From positions 17,040,620-17,104,619 of the forward strand of contig CM057225.1 in NCBI GenBank assembly GCA_029891385.1: DNA of 64,000 nt. The letters run 5' to 3'. The notes under the pieces were generated by a model. That model had not been told where the DNA came from. It did no database searches and saw only the letters and a program-made list of their open reading frames with translations. Positions 48,584-59,469 of this stretch are shown here, piece after piece (position 1 is the stretch's first letter; every line of letters starts with the position of its first letter). The stretch is from Erythroxylum novogranatense (taxonomy: Eukaryota; Streptophyta; Magnoliopsida; Malpighiales; Erythroxylaceae). The translations under genes and the position numbers were made by a program.

Positions 48584-49088
48584 TTAGGAATATAATGGAG
48601 TGACGCCGCACTTCAGGATTTCTGTACTTCCATGTTCATCTAAATTGAACTTGAACAATGCTACATCCCCTAACGAATAACCATGGCCATCTATCCACTT
48701 CTGCATTTAAATCTATCTCCTGTATTTTGGACACATCCAACCTTATGTTTTCCATTGCTTGGCTCACAACAAATAACAATCAAATATTTCTTTTAGTAAA
48801 AAGAAAGTTAAAATGATTTTCAAAATTATATTATAATAATTTAAGGTATGTTTAAAATATCCTTATTTGAAAACCATAAGTTCAAAGTTTTGCAATATAT
48901 ATTTTTCTTAAGATAATATCAATACACAACTTAAAAATCTCATATAGAAAGTAAGTGACTAATTTTACCTTGTCCTCTGCAAGTACTTTAAATACATCTT
49001 TTGGATCCCATAATCTACTACGTGTATTGGGATATCTAGATTCTTGATGTATAACTTCCTTTCCCATTTCTTCCATTAGGTCATGCAT
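48584..49088 (-). pseudogene. TIR-NBS-LRR resistance gene fragments (MHD exon, linker, C-JID end)
   Basis: Minus strand, 49088-48969: MHDLMEEMGKEVIHQESRYP then NTRSRLWDPKDVFKVLAEDK and a donor, the end of an NB-ARC domain with its MHD motif. Then AMENIRLDVSKIQEIDLNAE (about 48763-48700) is the linker into the LRRs. Directly after that GHGYSLGDVALFKFNLDEHG and STEILKCGVTPLYS with a stop (48584) match the end of the post-LRR C-JID domain. TIR, most of NB-ARC and all LRRs are missing. The MHD end is cut abruptly by the GACGAAG minisatellite. It is a non-functional, compact assembly of plant immune-receptor pieces inside the Helitron-related region. Confidence 0.8.
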
Positions 49089-49284
49089 TTAAGACGAAAT
49101 GTGAAAAGTAGACGAAAGAAGAAAAACAGACGCAAGTTGAAAAGCAGATGAAAGCAAAAGCAGACGGAAGCAAAAGCAAAAGACAGAACTTAACTAAATA
49201 ACTGCTTGTTTCAAGGTTCAAGAAGCAAAATTGAAGAAGCAGTTGAACACGAAGGTTATAAATAAGAGTCGAAGTCAACATATT

Positions 49285-49460
49285 ATTTATGCTTTCGCAT
49301 TCTCCGTCTGTTTTTATACTTCGTCTGTTTTTGTACTTCGTCTGTGTTTGTTCATCTGTTATTCATTAAAATCATATATGTCAAGTCATTTTGACTTAAC
49401 ATGCTTTTCAATAGGTTCCGTCTATTTTTCTTCATCTATTTTTCATCGTCTACTTTTTCA
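49285..49460 (-). repeat. GACGAAG minisatellite, reverse orientation
   Basis: Units read ACTTCGTCTGTTTTTGTACT and CATCTATTTTTCATCGTCTA on the plus strand, the reverse complement of the 48180-49180 arrays. Together the two form a large imperfect inverted repeat around 49200-49280. Confidence 0.8.
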
Positions 49461-50700
49461 TCATTATTTGTACTTCATCAAAACCATTGATGTCGCGTCG
49501 TTTTGACTTAACAATCTCGTCCTTTTTAACTGCATAGATTTTTTCTGTCACGTTGATTGAGTTTTCAATTAATAGGTACAATCTTCTAGCCGTTATAATA
49601 ATGTCAAACACTGCCAATAGCGTATTGCAGAAGTAGACCAGAACAGAGATTGAAGTTTCAATTCATACGTGATAGACTTCTGGACACCGTCATAATTATT
49701 TATTTGTGGCAAGGAAAGACATGCTAACCCCCAAAAAGTATGAATCACTTTCACATCTGTTTTTCTTGTATCCAATAATCTTCTAACTGCTATGATAATG
49801 TCGATTCCTGCCAAATGCCAATAACGTATTCGTAGTAAGCAAACATGAGTAGTGCAAAAAGAAGAAGAGGACCGAGCGTAGATTGACGTTTCAATTCATA
49901 GGTGATAGATTTCTCACGTGCTACTCCCGGCGAGTTGACCTTCTACAATTATTTTCATTTTTCGCAAGAAGAAGACGACCAGAACGAGATTGCTTGAATC
50001 TTGAAAGAACCGGTTATTCAATTGAGTTTTGTAACTAACTTAAACTGATTCTTAATTCACACGTGGTTTGCTTTCGTCTGCTTTCCATCGTCTGCTTTTA
50101 CTCCCGTATACTTTTGCACAACTTTCGTCTGCTGTTGCTTCCGTCTGATTTTGCTTCCATCTGCTTTTCAACTTGCGTTTGCTTTTCAACTTTCGTTTTG
50201 TTTTCATCGTCTCCTTTTTCATCATTATTTTTACTTCATCAAAATCATTTATGTAAAGTCGTTTTGACTTAATAATCTCCTCCTTTTTAATCGCATGATT
50301 TCTTCCGCGGCGTAGATTGACGTTTCAATTAATAGGTATAATGTCAAACACTCCCAATAGCGTATTGCAGAAGTAAACACCAGAACAGAGATTGACGTTT
50401 TAATTCATAGGTGAGACCGTCATAATTTTTTACTTGTGGCAAGGAAAGACACGCTAACCCCCAAAATGTATGAACCAGACATTCAGACCTGTTTTTCTTG
50501 TATGGAATAATCTTCTAACTGGTATAATAATGTCGATTCCTGCCAAAAACGTATTGAAGAAGTAAGCAAACATGAACATAATTAGAGAAGAAGAGCAGCA
50601 GAGTAGAGATCGACGTTTCAATTCATTGGTGATAAAATTATTATACACGTGCTACTCCGGACAGGTTGACCTTCTACAATTATTTTCTCTTCTTCAGAAA
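49440..50700. repeat. duplicated ~500-bp module
   Basis: 49440-49970 and 50200-50697 are direct copies. Shared blocks include GTCGTTTTGACTTAA, ATAATGTCAAACACT, CAATAGCGTATTGCAGAAGT, GGCAAGGAAAGACA and CAATTATTTTC. Each copy itself contains two related ~190-bp subunits starting near AATCTTCTARCYG..ATAATGTC. No coding role is visible. An additional reverse-orientation minisatellite lies between them (50060-50220). Confidence 0.85.
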
Positions 50701-51006
50701 TTACTATCATTGTTTGCCTTTACTCTTCTTCTGACGAGTTCACCTTCTACAATCATTTCCTTTTCTTAGAAGCTTGCCTTTTGCATCCGTTTATCAATCA
50801 ATCATTCAAGGGCCATTTCTTTGGCATCAAAATAACTTACAACGAAATTTGATCTCTCGACGCACTCAATCGACACCTTTATATTCTAACTTCTTACTGT
50901 TCTCTGTCTTAACCCTTAAAGCAAATCTACTGACCGCTGAAACATTTTCTCCACCCAAACTTTACTTCTCTCAACTACCCTCTTCTTTTAGTTATCAAAT
51001 TCTCCA

Positions 51007-51246
51007 TTCTAGATTCTGACTGCATTTATACTCCATTTTTGTAAGGTCCCGTGCTTTTTCTCTGCTGCATTTTTCGAGTACTAAGGTATATATGCTTAGG
51101 TTAAACAAATTTATTGTAAAAATTCAGCTATTGTTATTTATTAACCTGAATAGAACATATTCTCCTTTCTACGTTCTGACTGCATGTATACTCCATTTTT
51201 TATAGGTCCCCTGCTTATTCTCTGCTGCATTCTTCTTGTAGTAAGG
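51007..51246. repeat. 156-bp-period tandem duplication
   Basis: TTCTAGATTCTGACTGCAT (51007) and TTCTACGTTCTGACTGCAT (51163) begin ~85-base matching segments ending near CTAAGGTAT / GTAAGGTAT. It sits just upstream of the Helitron coding region and could be duplicated leader sequence. Confidence 0.8.
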
Positions 51247-51899
51247 TATGTGTAGTTAAATGAAATATTTTTTTTTATAAATTCTGCTATAGTTATTTAA
51301 ATGGTTTATAATCATGTTTGTTCGACATATTGTTTGTTAGATCATAAACAAAATGTTTTTTTACATGCTTCTTGTGATCGATTTATAATATATATTCAAT
51401 TTTATTGTTTCTATATATATATCGATATAGCTATATAGATATATAGCTATATACATATATATATCAATGTATGTAGGCTGTATATATATATCGACAATTC
51501 ATTTTACCGAACATCATGAATGGATAGATCAAAGACGTTTATATTATGTCGATTCCTCGGTATTTACATATGGATAGAAATGCTAAAAGGCGTCAAAATA
51601 TCTTTGAAATGCCAAATGAAATAAAACAAGAATTGTTTGACGGCGTAGAAAATCGAGATGCAAAAACACAACTTCCACTTCATCTACACTTCAGAAAGAA
51701 TTACTCCTCAACGAAGGATTCTTTCATTAATATCGAACCTTCCACGGTCAACTTCCAAGTCATGAACCTGTTATCATCAAATACGTGACCGATGTATTGA
51801 TATCCATGCTGATAACATAAATGAAGGTACCTTTTTTATACTATATTGAAACTATTTCCAACCTAACTACTCCACATAATGATAATGTCCTTTTATACG

Positions 51900-54380
51900 T
51901 TTCAAGGATAAATCATCGCACATTTCCTTCAACATTAACATCCTTGCGAATTTACAGTTGAACCAAGCTTCCCTCCTACATTTGATTGTCAATATTATAA
52001 CGCAAAACGATTTTACCTTGAACCTCCATCATTTTGTTGCTCGTCGGGACAAATTTCTATTGTTGCTCCTCAGATTCCTTATGCTTTAAAGTCTTTGTTT
52101 CTAAATAGAGAAGAAGAATCGGAACATTTTAAAAAGAATGTTCGTACATACAATAACAATGTAGCTTTCACTTCCTATGGAGCCAGATATGATCGTGACC
52201 TGACAAAAAACACAATGGGAGTTTATACATTCCGTGTTCAAGGACAAGTTTACCATTTCCTTTACAGTTTAGTCTTGACAAGCAATAAAGTATCTGGAAT
52301 CAACTTTATTTCTTTGATACAGATGAAGAACTACAACAAAGGGTCGTGATTCGATAAACTTCGTGAAAGTACATTGAAGCTGATTATGAAAAATCTTCAA
52401 GATAACCCTTATGCTAGGTTGTTTCGCCGTCTTAAAGATATTCCTTCCCTTGAAAATCACGACATTGTTCTGACATGTTATCCGGGTCTTGATCAGCGCG
52501 TTTACAATCTTCTCTTGCATTAAGTAGGCTGCTTATATGGATGGCGATGATGAACAACATGATAAATCTCCTCATATCCAAGTCTGATCCTCGGTCCGAA
52601 GTTATAGAATTCAATCTTATTATGCATGCTACGACCCGCTTCAATACCCACTTCTGTTTCCACGGGGTGAATCAGGATGGCATCCTCGCATTAAGCGGTT
52701 AAATTCACAAACAAACGACACCAATGGTTCTGATGAAACAAGCGGTGCTCCTTTATGCACTTTTACTGAAGCAGCTGAATTATTTGCTCTCGAAAACATA
52801 GGTTAGTTGTGTGTTTATTCCCTTGGTTCCCAAATATTGTCTAATTGGGCAAAACTAATTTATCATTTTTTTCTTACTATTACTAATTACTCAAGAAGCG
52901 AACTCCAAACATGGCGTAGTATCTTCCAGAGAGTATTACTGCTATCGACTTCAAATGAGAAGTTATGATGAATCCATGCTTATCCACAGCTTAAGACTAC
53001 TACAACAATTCGTTGTTGGTTCTTATATAAAGATTGAAACATCACGGCTTGAATTCCATAGGAAAAGCGTAACAAAATACGATCGAAATTTTGCAGGTGT
53101 TTTAGATAAGCGTTAATATTGGTCAAACTGAAGCTTCTACAATTGGCGGCGAGTTGTCCTCCGACTTCATTTATCAGTGACCAAGAGGACATGAAGCGGT
53201 GTTATCTGGATGCAATGGCTCTAGTGCAAAATATGGCAAACGGATATTTTCTCACTATGACTTGCAACCCTATGTGGAAGGAAATACAAGAGAATCTTAA
53301 ATTCCACGAAAAAGCACAAGACAGACCAGATTTATTGTTCAAAGTGTTCAGGGCGAAATTTAAAATTATGAAAAATGAGTATATCAAAAAAGGAATATTC
53401 GGAGATGTTGCCGTATTTGTTTACGTAATTGAATTTCAAAAGCGTGGATTCCCTCATGCTCACTTGCTTCTAATACTTTAACCACAATTTAAGTTGTTGA
53501 ATCCAGATTCCTATGATCAAATCATATCAGCTGAAATACCTAATCCTGATCATAATTCCAGATTATATTCTCTTGTCATTAAGCACATGATCCACGGTCC
53601 TTGTGGTTTTATGAACAAACAAAGGTTCTTGCATGAGAAATGGTGTATGCAAAAGTCATTACCCCAAGATTTTACTCCTTTCTTTGTCCATGGAGAAGCG
53701 ATTATCCATGCTATAGACGTAGAGATAATGGAAGAAAAGTTAAAATATCCAGACACGAGGTTGATAATAGATGGGTGGTTCCTCATAACCCGTACCTTCT
53801 GATGTTGCTTGACTACCACATTAATGTTGAAATATGTTCCACTGTGAAGCTTGTTAAATATTTATACAAATATGTATTTAAGGGCCACGACCTTGTGAAC
53901 TTTAGCGTCAACGACCAAGAAACCAGGTCTGATATTGACGAAATCACTAATTTCCAAGAAGGCCGTTGGATTTCACCCCCCGAAGCTTTATGGCGCATAT
54001 ATGAATTCCGCCTCGCAGAGATTAATCCATCCATCTATATACTCCAAGTTCACCTTCCAGATCAACAATCTGTTTCCTTCGCAAAAGATGCTAATTTGTC
54101 TTATTTATTGAGGAATATTGACTTCTCCAAAACAATGCTGACGGAATTTTTTAGGACCAATTCAACAAATCAAAAGGCTGCAGAAATGAAATGTCTGTAT
54201 GCGGATTTCCCCCAACATTTTGTTTGGAATCAAAAAACAAGGACGTGGTCAGAAAGAAAGCGGAGAAAAGTCATAGGACGATTAGTTACTGTTGACCCTC
54301 GAGAAGGAGAAAGGTATTACTTGAGATTATTGCTCGCAAATGTTAGAGGACCAACATCGTTTGACAACATTAGCTGTTGA
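51900..54380 (+). pseudogene. Helitron Rep (rolling-circle initiator) region
   Basis: The N-part has KNVRTYNNNVAFTSYGARYD and GVYTFRVQGQVYHF. Next are EQHDKSPHIQ (52550-52580) and YYACYDPLQYPLLFPRGESG (52620-52670). The open frame 53119-53481 gives FLTMTCNPMWKEIQENLKFH and RGFPHAHLLLIL, whose HxH is the Rep metal-binding motif. 53640-54380 gives DNRWVVPHNPYLLMLLDYHI and KYLYKYVFKGHD, the tyrosine motif of Rep. Rep nicks and transfers one strand in rolling-circle transposition. Frameshifts at about 52520, 53490 and 53760, and stops elsewhere, inactivate it. Confidence 0.9.
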
Positions 54381-54398
54381 TGGTGAAAAGTTGGCTAT

Positions 54399-56300
54399 TT
54401 GAGGATCTTTGCACTGCAATTGGGATTGCTAGCATCTAACTCTTACATACAACAAACACTTGTGAAGCCGCATCATATTTCAAATGCCAACATCCTCAGT
54501 TGTTATTTGCTACACTCTTGTTTCTATTGTTCACCGCAAATCCTAGGAACTCGGGAAACTTTCACAGGCCACCTCTGCTCTGACTTCCTATATGCTTATT
54601 CTTCCTCTAATACGTATACATTTGATGATATTACAAAAATGGCTCTTCAAGATATCAATAAATCTACGGAACAAATGGGAAAAAGCTTAGGCGATTATCA
54701 TTTCATCGAACATGAATTTCAGATCGATTACCGCCTTGACAGCAGACTAAGGAGGTAGAAAGTGAGATGAATATAGAGATTGATGAACAAGACCTCTTAT
54801 TACAATCAAAACTAAACAGCCAGCAAAAGCACATATTTGATTTAATAATGAATTCAGTTCTCACTTCAACGACTGCAAGTTATTTTATCGATGGTCCAGG
54901 GAAAATAGGTAAAACTTTCTTATATCGAGCTCTTCTTGCAAATTTACGATTACAAGGACATATTGCAATCGCAGTCGCGACATCAGGGGTTGCTGCGTCA
55001 ATTCTTCCAAGCGGTAGGACAGCTCACTCAAGATTTAAAATCCCGCTTGATTTATCAAAGCAAAAAGTTTGTCAGTTGAGCAAACAGAGCAGTGTTGCAA
55101 AATTGATATTTGAATCCAGCCTTATTTTATGGGACAAGGCTTCGATGGCAAAATGAGAAGCCATCGAAGCATTTCACAGCTTACTTCAAGATATAATGAA
55201 CTCTGATCAGCCTTTTGGAGGTAAAATTGTTGTATTTGGTGGCGACTTTCGCCAAACATTGCCAGTTATTCACCAAGCAACGAAACAACAACTCATTGAT
55301 TCAAGTCTTCTAAATTCACATCTCTGGCGCCACATCTCTAAATTCTGTTTAACGACAAATATGAGAGCTATCTCAAATCCAAATTTTTGTGATTTCTTAT
55401 TGCGGGTTGGGGAAGGCACTAAACTAATGGATGAACAAGATCAAATATGTTTACCAAATGAACTCATTATTCCTTACGACAACAAGGATCAATCTGTTAA
55501 TAGGTCACTTCTTTTTTCATTAAACGACATACTAACCTTTTTTCCCATTACGATTATACTTTCCTAATATACAATTATCCTCACTAGGTTATTGGAAAAC
55601 GTCTTCCCTGACCTAAGCTTATATTCATCCAACCCGTATCTGATGATAAACCGATGCGTGCTATGTCCAACAAATAGTTGTGTTGATGAAATTAATGACA
55701 TCATGATTCAAAAATTAACAGGAGATTTGCATTCATATGTGAGTTTTGACAAGACGGTTGATCGCAGACATCAAGCTGATTATCAAGATTTTCTCAATTC
55801 TTTGAACCCTAAAGGCCTACCTCCTCATAAGCTTTTGCTGAAAGAAGGCTCTCCAATTATGCTTCTGAGAAATTTAAATCCAACGAAAGGATTATGCAAT
55901 GGAACAAGATTGATATGCAGACAAATAAAAGATCATACAATTTCAGCTGAAATTGTTTTTGGACATCACAAAGGAAAAATCATTTTTATACCTAATATTC
56001 CCTTGCAATCTCCGGAGAACGAAAAAAATGGAATTCCTTTCATCGTAACACAATTTTCAATTAAATACATGTTTTGCAATGACTATAAACAAATCCCAAG
56101 GTCAAACACTTGATCATGTTGGAATTTATCTCCGTCAACCTGTATTCTCACACGGACAGTTATATGTAGCTCTGTCAAGGGCACGAACTCCTGAATCAGT
56201 TAAAGTTCTTATTATTCCTGGAACTTTTCAATCTTTAGACTTCGAAAAAAAGACAAGGAATATTGTTTTCCGTGAAATTTTTCAATTAGTCAAATTATAA
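54399..56300 (+). pseudogene. Helitron PIF1-type helicase region
   Basis: YFIDGPGKIGKTFLYRALLA (54880-54940) is Walker A, with GGTGKT changed to GKIGKT. LILWDKASMAK (55120-55156) is the Walker B/DEAD position with the catalytic glutamate replaced by lysine and a stop directly after. VVFGGDFRQTLPVI (55230-55270), LLRNLNPTKGLCNGTRLICR (55860-55920), MTINKSQGQTLDHVGIYLRQ and GQLYVALSRARTPESVKV (56079-56200) are the later SF1 motifs. The enzyme would unwind DNA during transposition. Two catalytic substitutions plus frame breaks make it dead. Confidence 0.92.
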
Positions 56301-56489
56301 AACATCAAATTTCCTCTGAGGTATATTATTTGTTTGTTTTCTCAGTTCACATAATTCGATTTTATACGCATAATTATTTGTCTTGGCTTGACCATCCAAC
56401 ATTTTATTTCAGCATGGATAATCGTTTATTGATGAAGAATATTTTCCCTGGAACGCAATCATGGTCTTGTTAAGTGATGGTCCAAGAAA

Positions 56490-57930
56490 AAAAACAGGTC
56501 GTTGCTTCGGTTAACTCACCGACTAAAAGACAAAAGTTTGTTTTCTGCGATTCTGAGGTATATCAATTACACTTTCTTCCTTTTACATTTTATCAACTTA
56601 CTTATCGATAATTCCTTCATAATTAACAGGGATCGCAAGTTGAGGGTATCATATTCAACAATGATATCCAAAGAATTGGGGACATCTTACAGCCGTGTTA
56701 GGAATATATCATTTCTAATGCAATTGTCAAATCAATTCCCCCTCAGTATCAAACTAAAAATTTGAAGATACAGTGGATTCTCACAAGTCGCACGGTCATC
56801 AAACCTGTCAGACAAGACGATACAATCATCCCTCTGATTTTCAACTTCACACCTTTCCAAAGTCTTATGAATTATCTGGACGACAAGCAAAAATCTGTTG
56901 GTTAGATGCTTAATACATTTGTTCATACAATCTTACAAAAACTTTTTCGTTAGTGATTACATTAATCTTTAACACATGATAGATATTTTATCCGTCGTCG
57001 TTGAAGTGTTGGAAAAAAAAGATGTCATGAGAGGCGGAAAAGCTTATTTGTAAAAATTTGTTATCATGAATAAAGAGTAATTCTCACTCTGTATCTTTGT
57101 TACTATTTTGCGTCAGAGATAAACAAATTTAACATCTTCTAGTAATCTCTTATTTTTTTAGGCAACAAACAGTCATACTATCGCTTTGGAATTGTTTTGT
57201 TGAGAGCGAGGGCGAAGATTATGGAATCACTTCACTCTCATCCAGATTATTGTTTGCACAAAGCTCAAAGTCAATTTCTTTAACGGTATTTTTTCCTTCC
57301 TCATAATAACACATCTTACTCTATCCTTTTTCATTCTATCTCAAAAAATGATTTTGAAATGTTAGCTGTTGCATTGTCAACGTGGTTCGACTCAGCCATC
57401 CTCGTTGACCCACCCATACAAGAGGTTGCCGATCTCAAAAATTGGTAATCCATTATGTTACGTACAACCTTTCTAACATTTTGTTACAAATTATATCTAA
57501 TTTTAAAATTTCTTTATTTTGTCACCTATATAATTATTATCTTCTGCACAACGAAATAACAACCACATCAAAAACCTCGTCAGTGGAAAATCTTACTTTA
57601 GATATAATCCTCGTATATCTTCTGGATCTCACCAGAATATCACCAAGATCATGTCTCTAGATTCTACCCCCAAGGTAATCGCATCTGCATATTCCAGTGA
57701 CATATTGAATTTGAAACTTCTTCCTCTGAACATTCTTATCGACTCTTCCTTAGATATCATGGATTGAAGCCAAAATTTCCTTTCAGAACATTTTGCAAAA
57801 ATTTTGGTATATGACATGTAACAAATGCTTCCAGTCTACAGCTGCTGCATCTGGAGTTCTCTTCACTTGTAATTCTTGAGAGAAAAGCGGACAGTGAGCC
57901 AAGGTTTTGCTTTATTTGCAATCTTCCATT
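56490..57930 (+). pseudogene. Helitron-associated RPA70-like gene remnant
   Basis: FVFCDSE ends before a GTATAT donor (56557), and after AATTAACAG the next exon begins GSQVEGIIFNNDIQRIGDIL, interrupted once, then NAIVKSIPPQYQTKNLKIQW. At 57361 LAVALSTWFDSAILVDPPIQ and EVADLKNW follow. At 57790 FWYMTCNKCFQSTAAASGVL then FTCNS precedes a stop where the second CxxC of the zinc ribbon should be. These are RPA1-type OB folds and the C-terminal zinc ribbon that bind single-stranded DNA. Plant Helitrons often carry such a gene. It is broken by several stops. Confidence 0.8.
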
Positions 57931-58734
57931 TATTGCTTATTCCTTCCGTTTCCATTCCATAATTTTTGCATCACTTTTTTACTTCCATGTCACCTGCACT
58001 ACTTTTTTGCCCACGCTCCTCCTTGTTGACTATTCTGACTTTATTGAGCAGATGCCGATATGACATGGATTTGACCAAACAAAACGGAACTATAACTTGG
58101 CTTCCATTTTGGCGACCTCATTGAGAAACTATTAAACTTAACGTCGTTGAAGCTATGAAATATTACAATGAGGTTACATTTTCCTTCGTTCTTTCATCTA
58201 CATTTCGGTTTAATCATTGAAATATCTTCATCTACTTATTCCATCGACAATGGACATTTTGGTTTTCTTCTCCACGTGAAGCCAAGAACACTCGGTCTTG
58301 GATGGGGTGCAACGATTCTTGTTGTTCTTGCCAAAAATTAATGCTCATGAACTACAACAGACTTCACTTTCACCCCTCTCAGGTGCTTTTTATTCTTACT
58401 TCATCTTGATTTTATCTATAACATCATCTTTAATTATTTGTGTATGTGCCATTTAGTTTGAATTCATCTCCCCTTATATCGCTTGTTTAATATATATTGA
58501 TTTCTGATATTTTCAGAAAAAATCCTGAATCTTCTTCATCAGCTAAACAATGTCTCGAAAAAAGATTCTCCGATGCTAAATACCACTTGCCGTCACAAAT
58601 GGATAAGCCGATCGGCGGCGAATATGCGCCACAATCGGGACGCACAATCTACTATAGATACTCATCGTAATAGGAAAAACCCAGATTCTCATAACTTTCG
58701 ACTTGTATTTATAACTTTTGTCTCTAGCGCGCTT

Positions 58735-59115
58735 GATTCTTTCTTCTTGAATCTTGAAAAAAGCGGTTATTCATTGAGGTCCGTAGCTAACTCAATGATT
58801 CTTGCATATGCTTAAATCGCTTTGTCAACTTCATTTGTGTTGTTAACCGTTTGTGTTGTTAACCGTACGTGTTGTCAACCTAAATACGTGTTGTCAACCT
58901 CGCCTACATGTTGTTAACCGTCGTGTTGTCAACTTTTACGTGTTGTCAACTTCGTCGTGTTGTCAACTTAAATGCGTGTTTGTATCTCTTCGCATACGCC
59001 GTCTACTTTTACGACCCGTCTACTTTTCAACTTCGTTTGTTTTTCTGACTTTGTCTATTTTTTCAACTTCGTCTATTTTTCAACTCCGTCTGTTTTTCTC
59101 TTGCATGGCTAAAAT
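58735..59115. repeat. Helitron 3'-flank repeats: GTGTTGTCAAC and GTCTACTTTTC arrays
   Basis: TTGAATCTTGAAAAAAGCGG (58745) closely repeats the segment at 49994. About eight spaced CGTGTTGTCAACTT-like units occupy 58848-58980. A reverse-orientation GACGAAG minisatellite (CGTCTACTTTTCAACTTCG-type units) runs from 58998 to 59100. Confidence 0.85.
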
Positions 59116-59189
59116 CCAAGCTTCGTCCTCCTTCAGAGGTCTCTCCAATAATTAGCTCTTCTGGATCAGAACTCCTATACTTCCAATCT

Positions 59190-59345
59190 TTTTTCAATCC
59201 ACTGGTTTGTGGAATATCCTCAACCGTTGGGAACTATCATCAAACTTGACACGGATGATTTTCTCAACTGTCTTCGAAATAAGATTGTAAACTCGAAAAG
59301 CCTTAGATGAAGATGAGTAGCCTACAAACATTCCTGACAGATAAT
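59190..59345 (-). pseudogene. copia integrase-tail fragment
   Basis: Minus strand GMFVGYSSSSKAFRVYNLIS followed by KTVEKIIRVKFDDSSQRLR is the conserved stretch at the end of copia integrase. Only about 50 codons remain. It abuts a fold-back repeat at 59335-59425. Confidence 0.8.
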
Positions 59346-59425
59346 CTAGTGGAAAGTCTTCAACACCTTGGGGAAAAAATGACAAACAACCAAGGTGTTG
59401 AAGACTTTCCAATAAATTATCTGTC
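59335..59425. repeat. fold-back inverted repeat
   Basis: GGAAAGTCTTCAACACCTTG(G) at 59351-59371 and its exact reverse complement at 59390-59410 form a perfect 21-bp stem with an 18-base loop. The homology extends imperfectly to TGACAGATAAT (59335) and ATTATCTGTC (59425). It partly duplicates the neighbouring copia fragment in opposite orientation. Confidence 0.9.
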
Positions 59426-59469
59426 CAGTATAACAGCATTCTTCATCGTAATATGGACTAATGATTCAG

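Larger units (their letters stand above)
51500..57930 (+). mobile_element. Helitron, autonomous-type (Rep, helicase, RPA), degenerate
   Basis: Plus-strand remnants of the Helitron N-terminal zinc/Rep region, a PIF1-family helicase and a downstream RPA70-like gene occur in the order typical of plant Helitrons. All are broken. I could not fix the TC 5' end or the hairpin-CTRR 3' end. An AT-rich palindromic stretch (51405-51490) lies near the start, and similar repeats flank both sides (49985 and 58735). Confidence 0.88.

Noticed and set aside
51500..56300. Functional autonomous Helitron
   Set aside because: Several frameshifts, in-frame stops and lost catalytic residues in both Rep and helicase parts.
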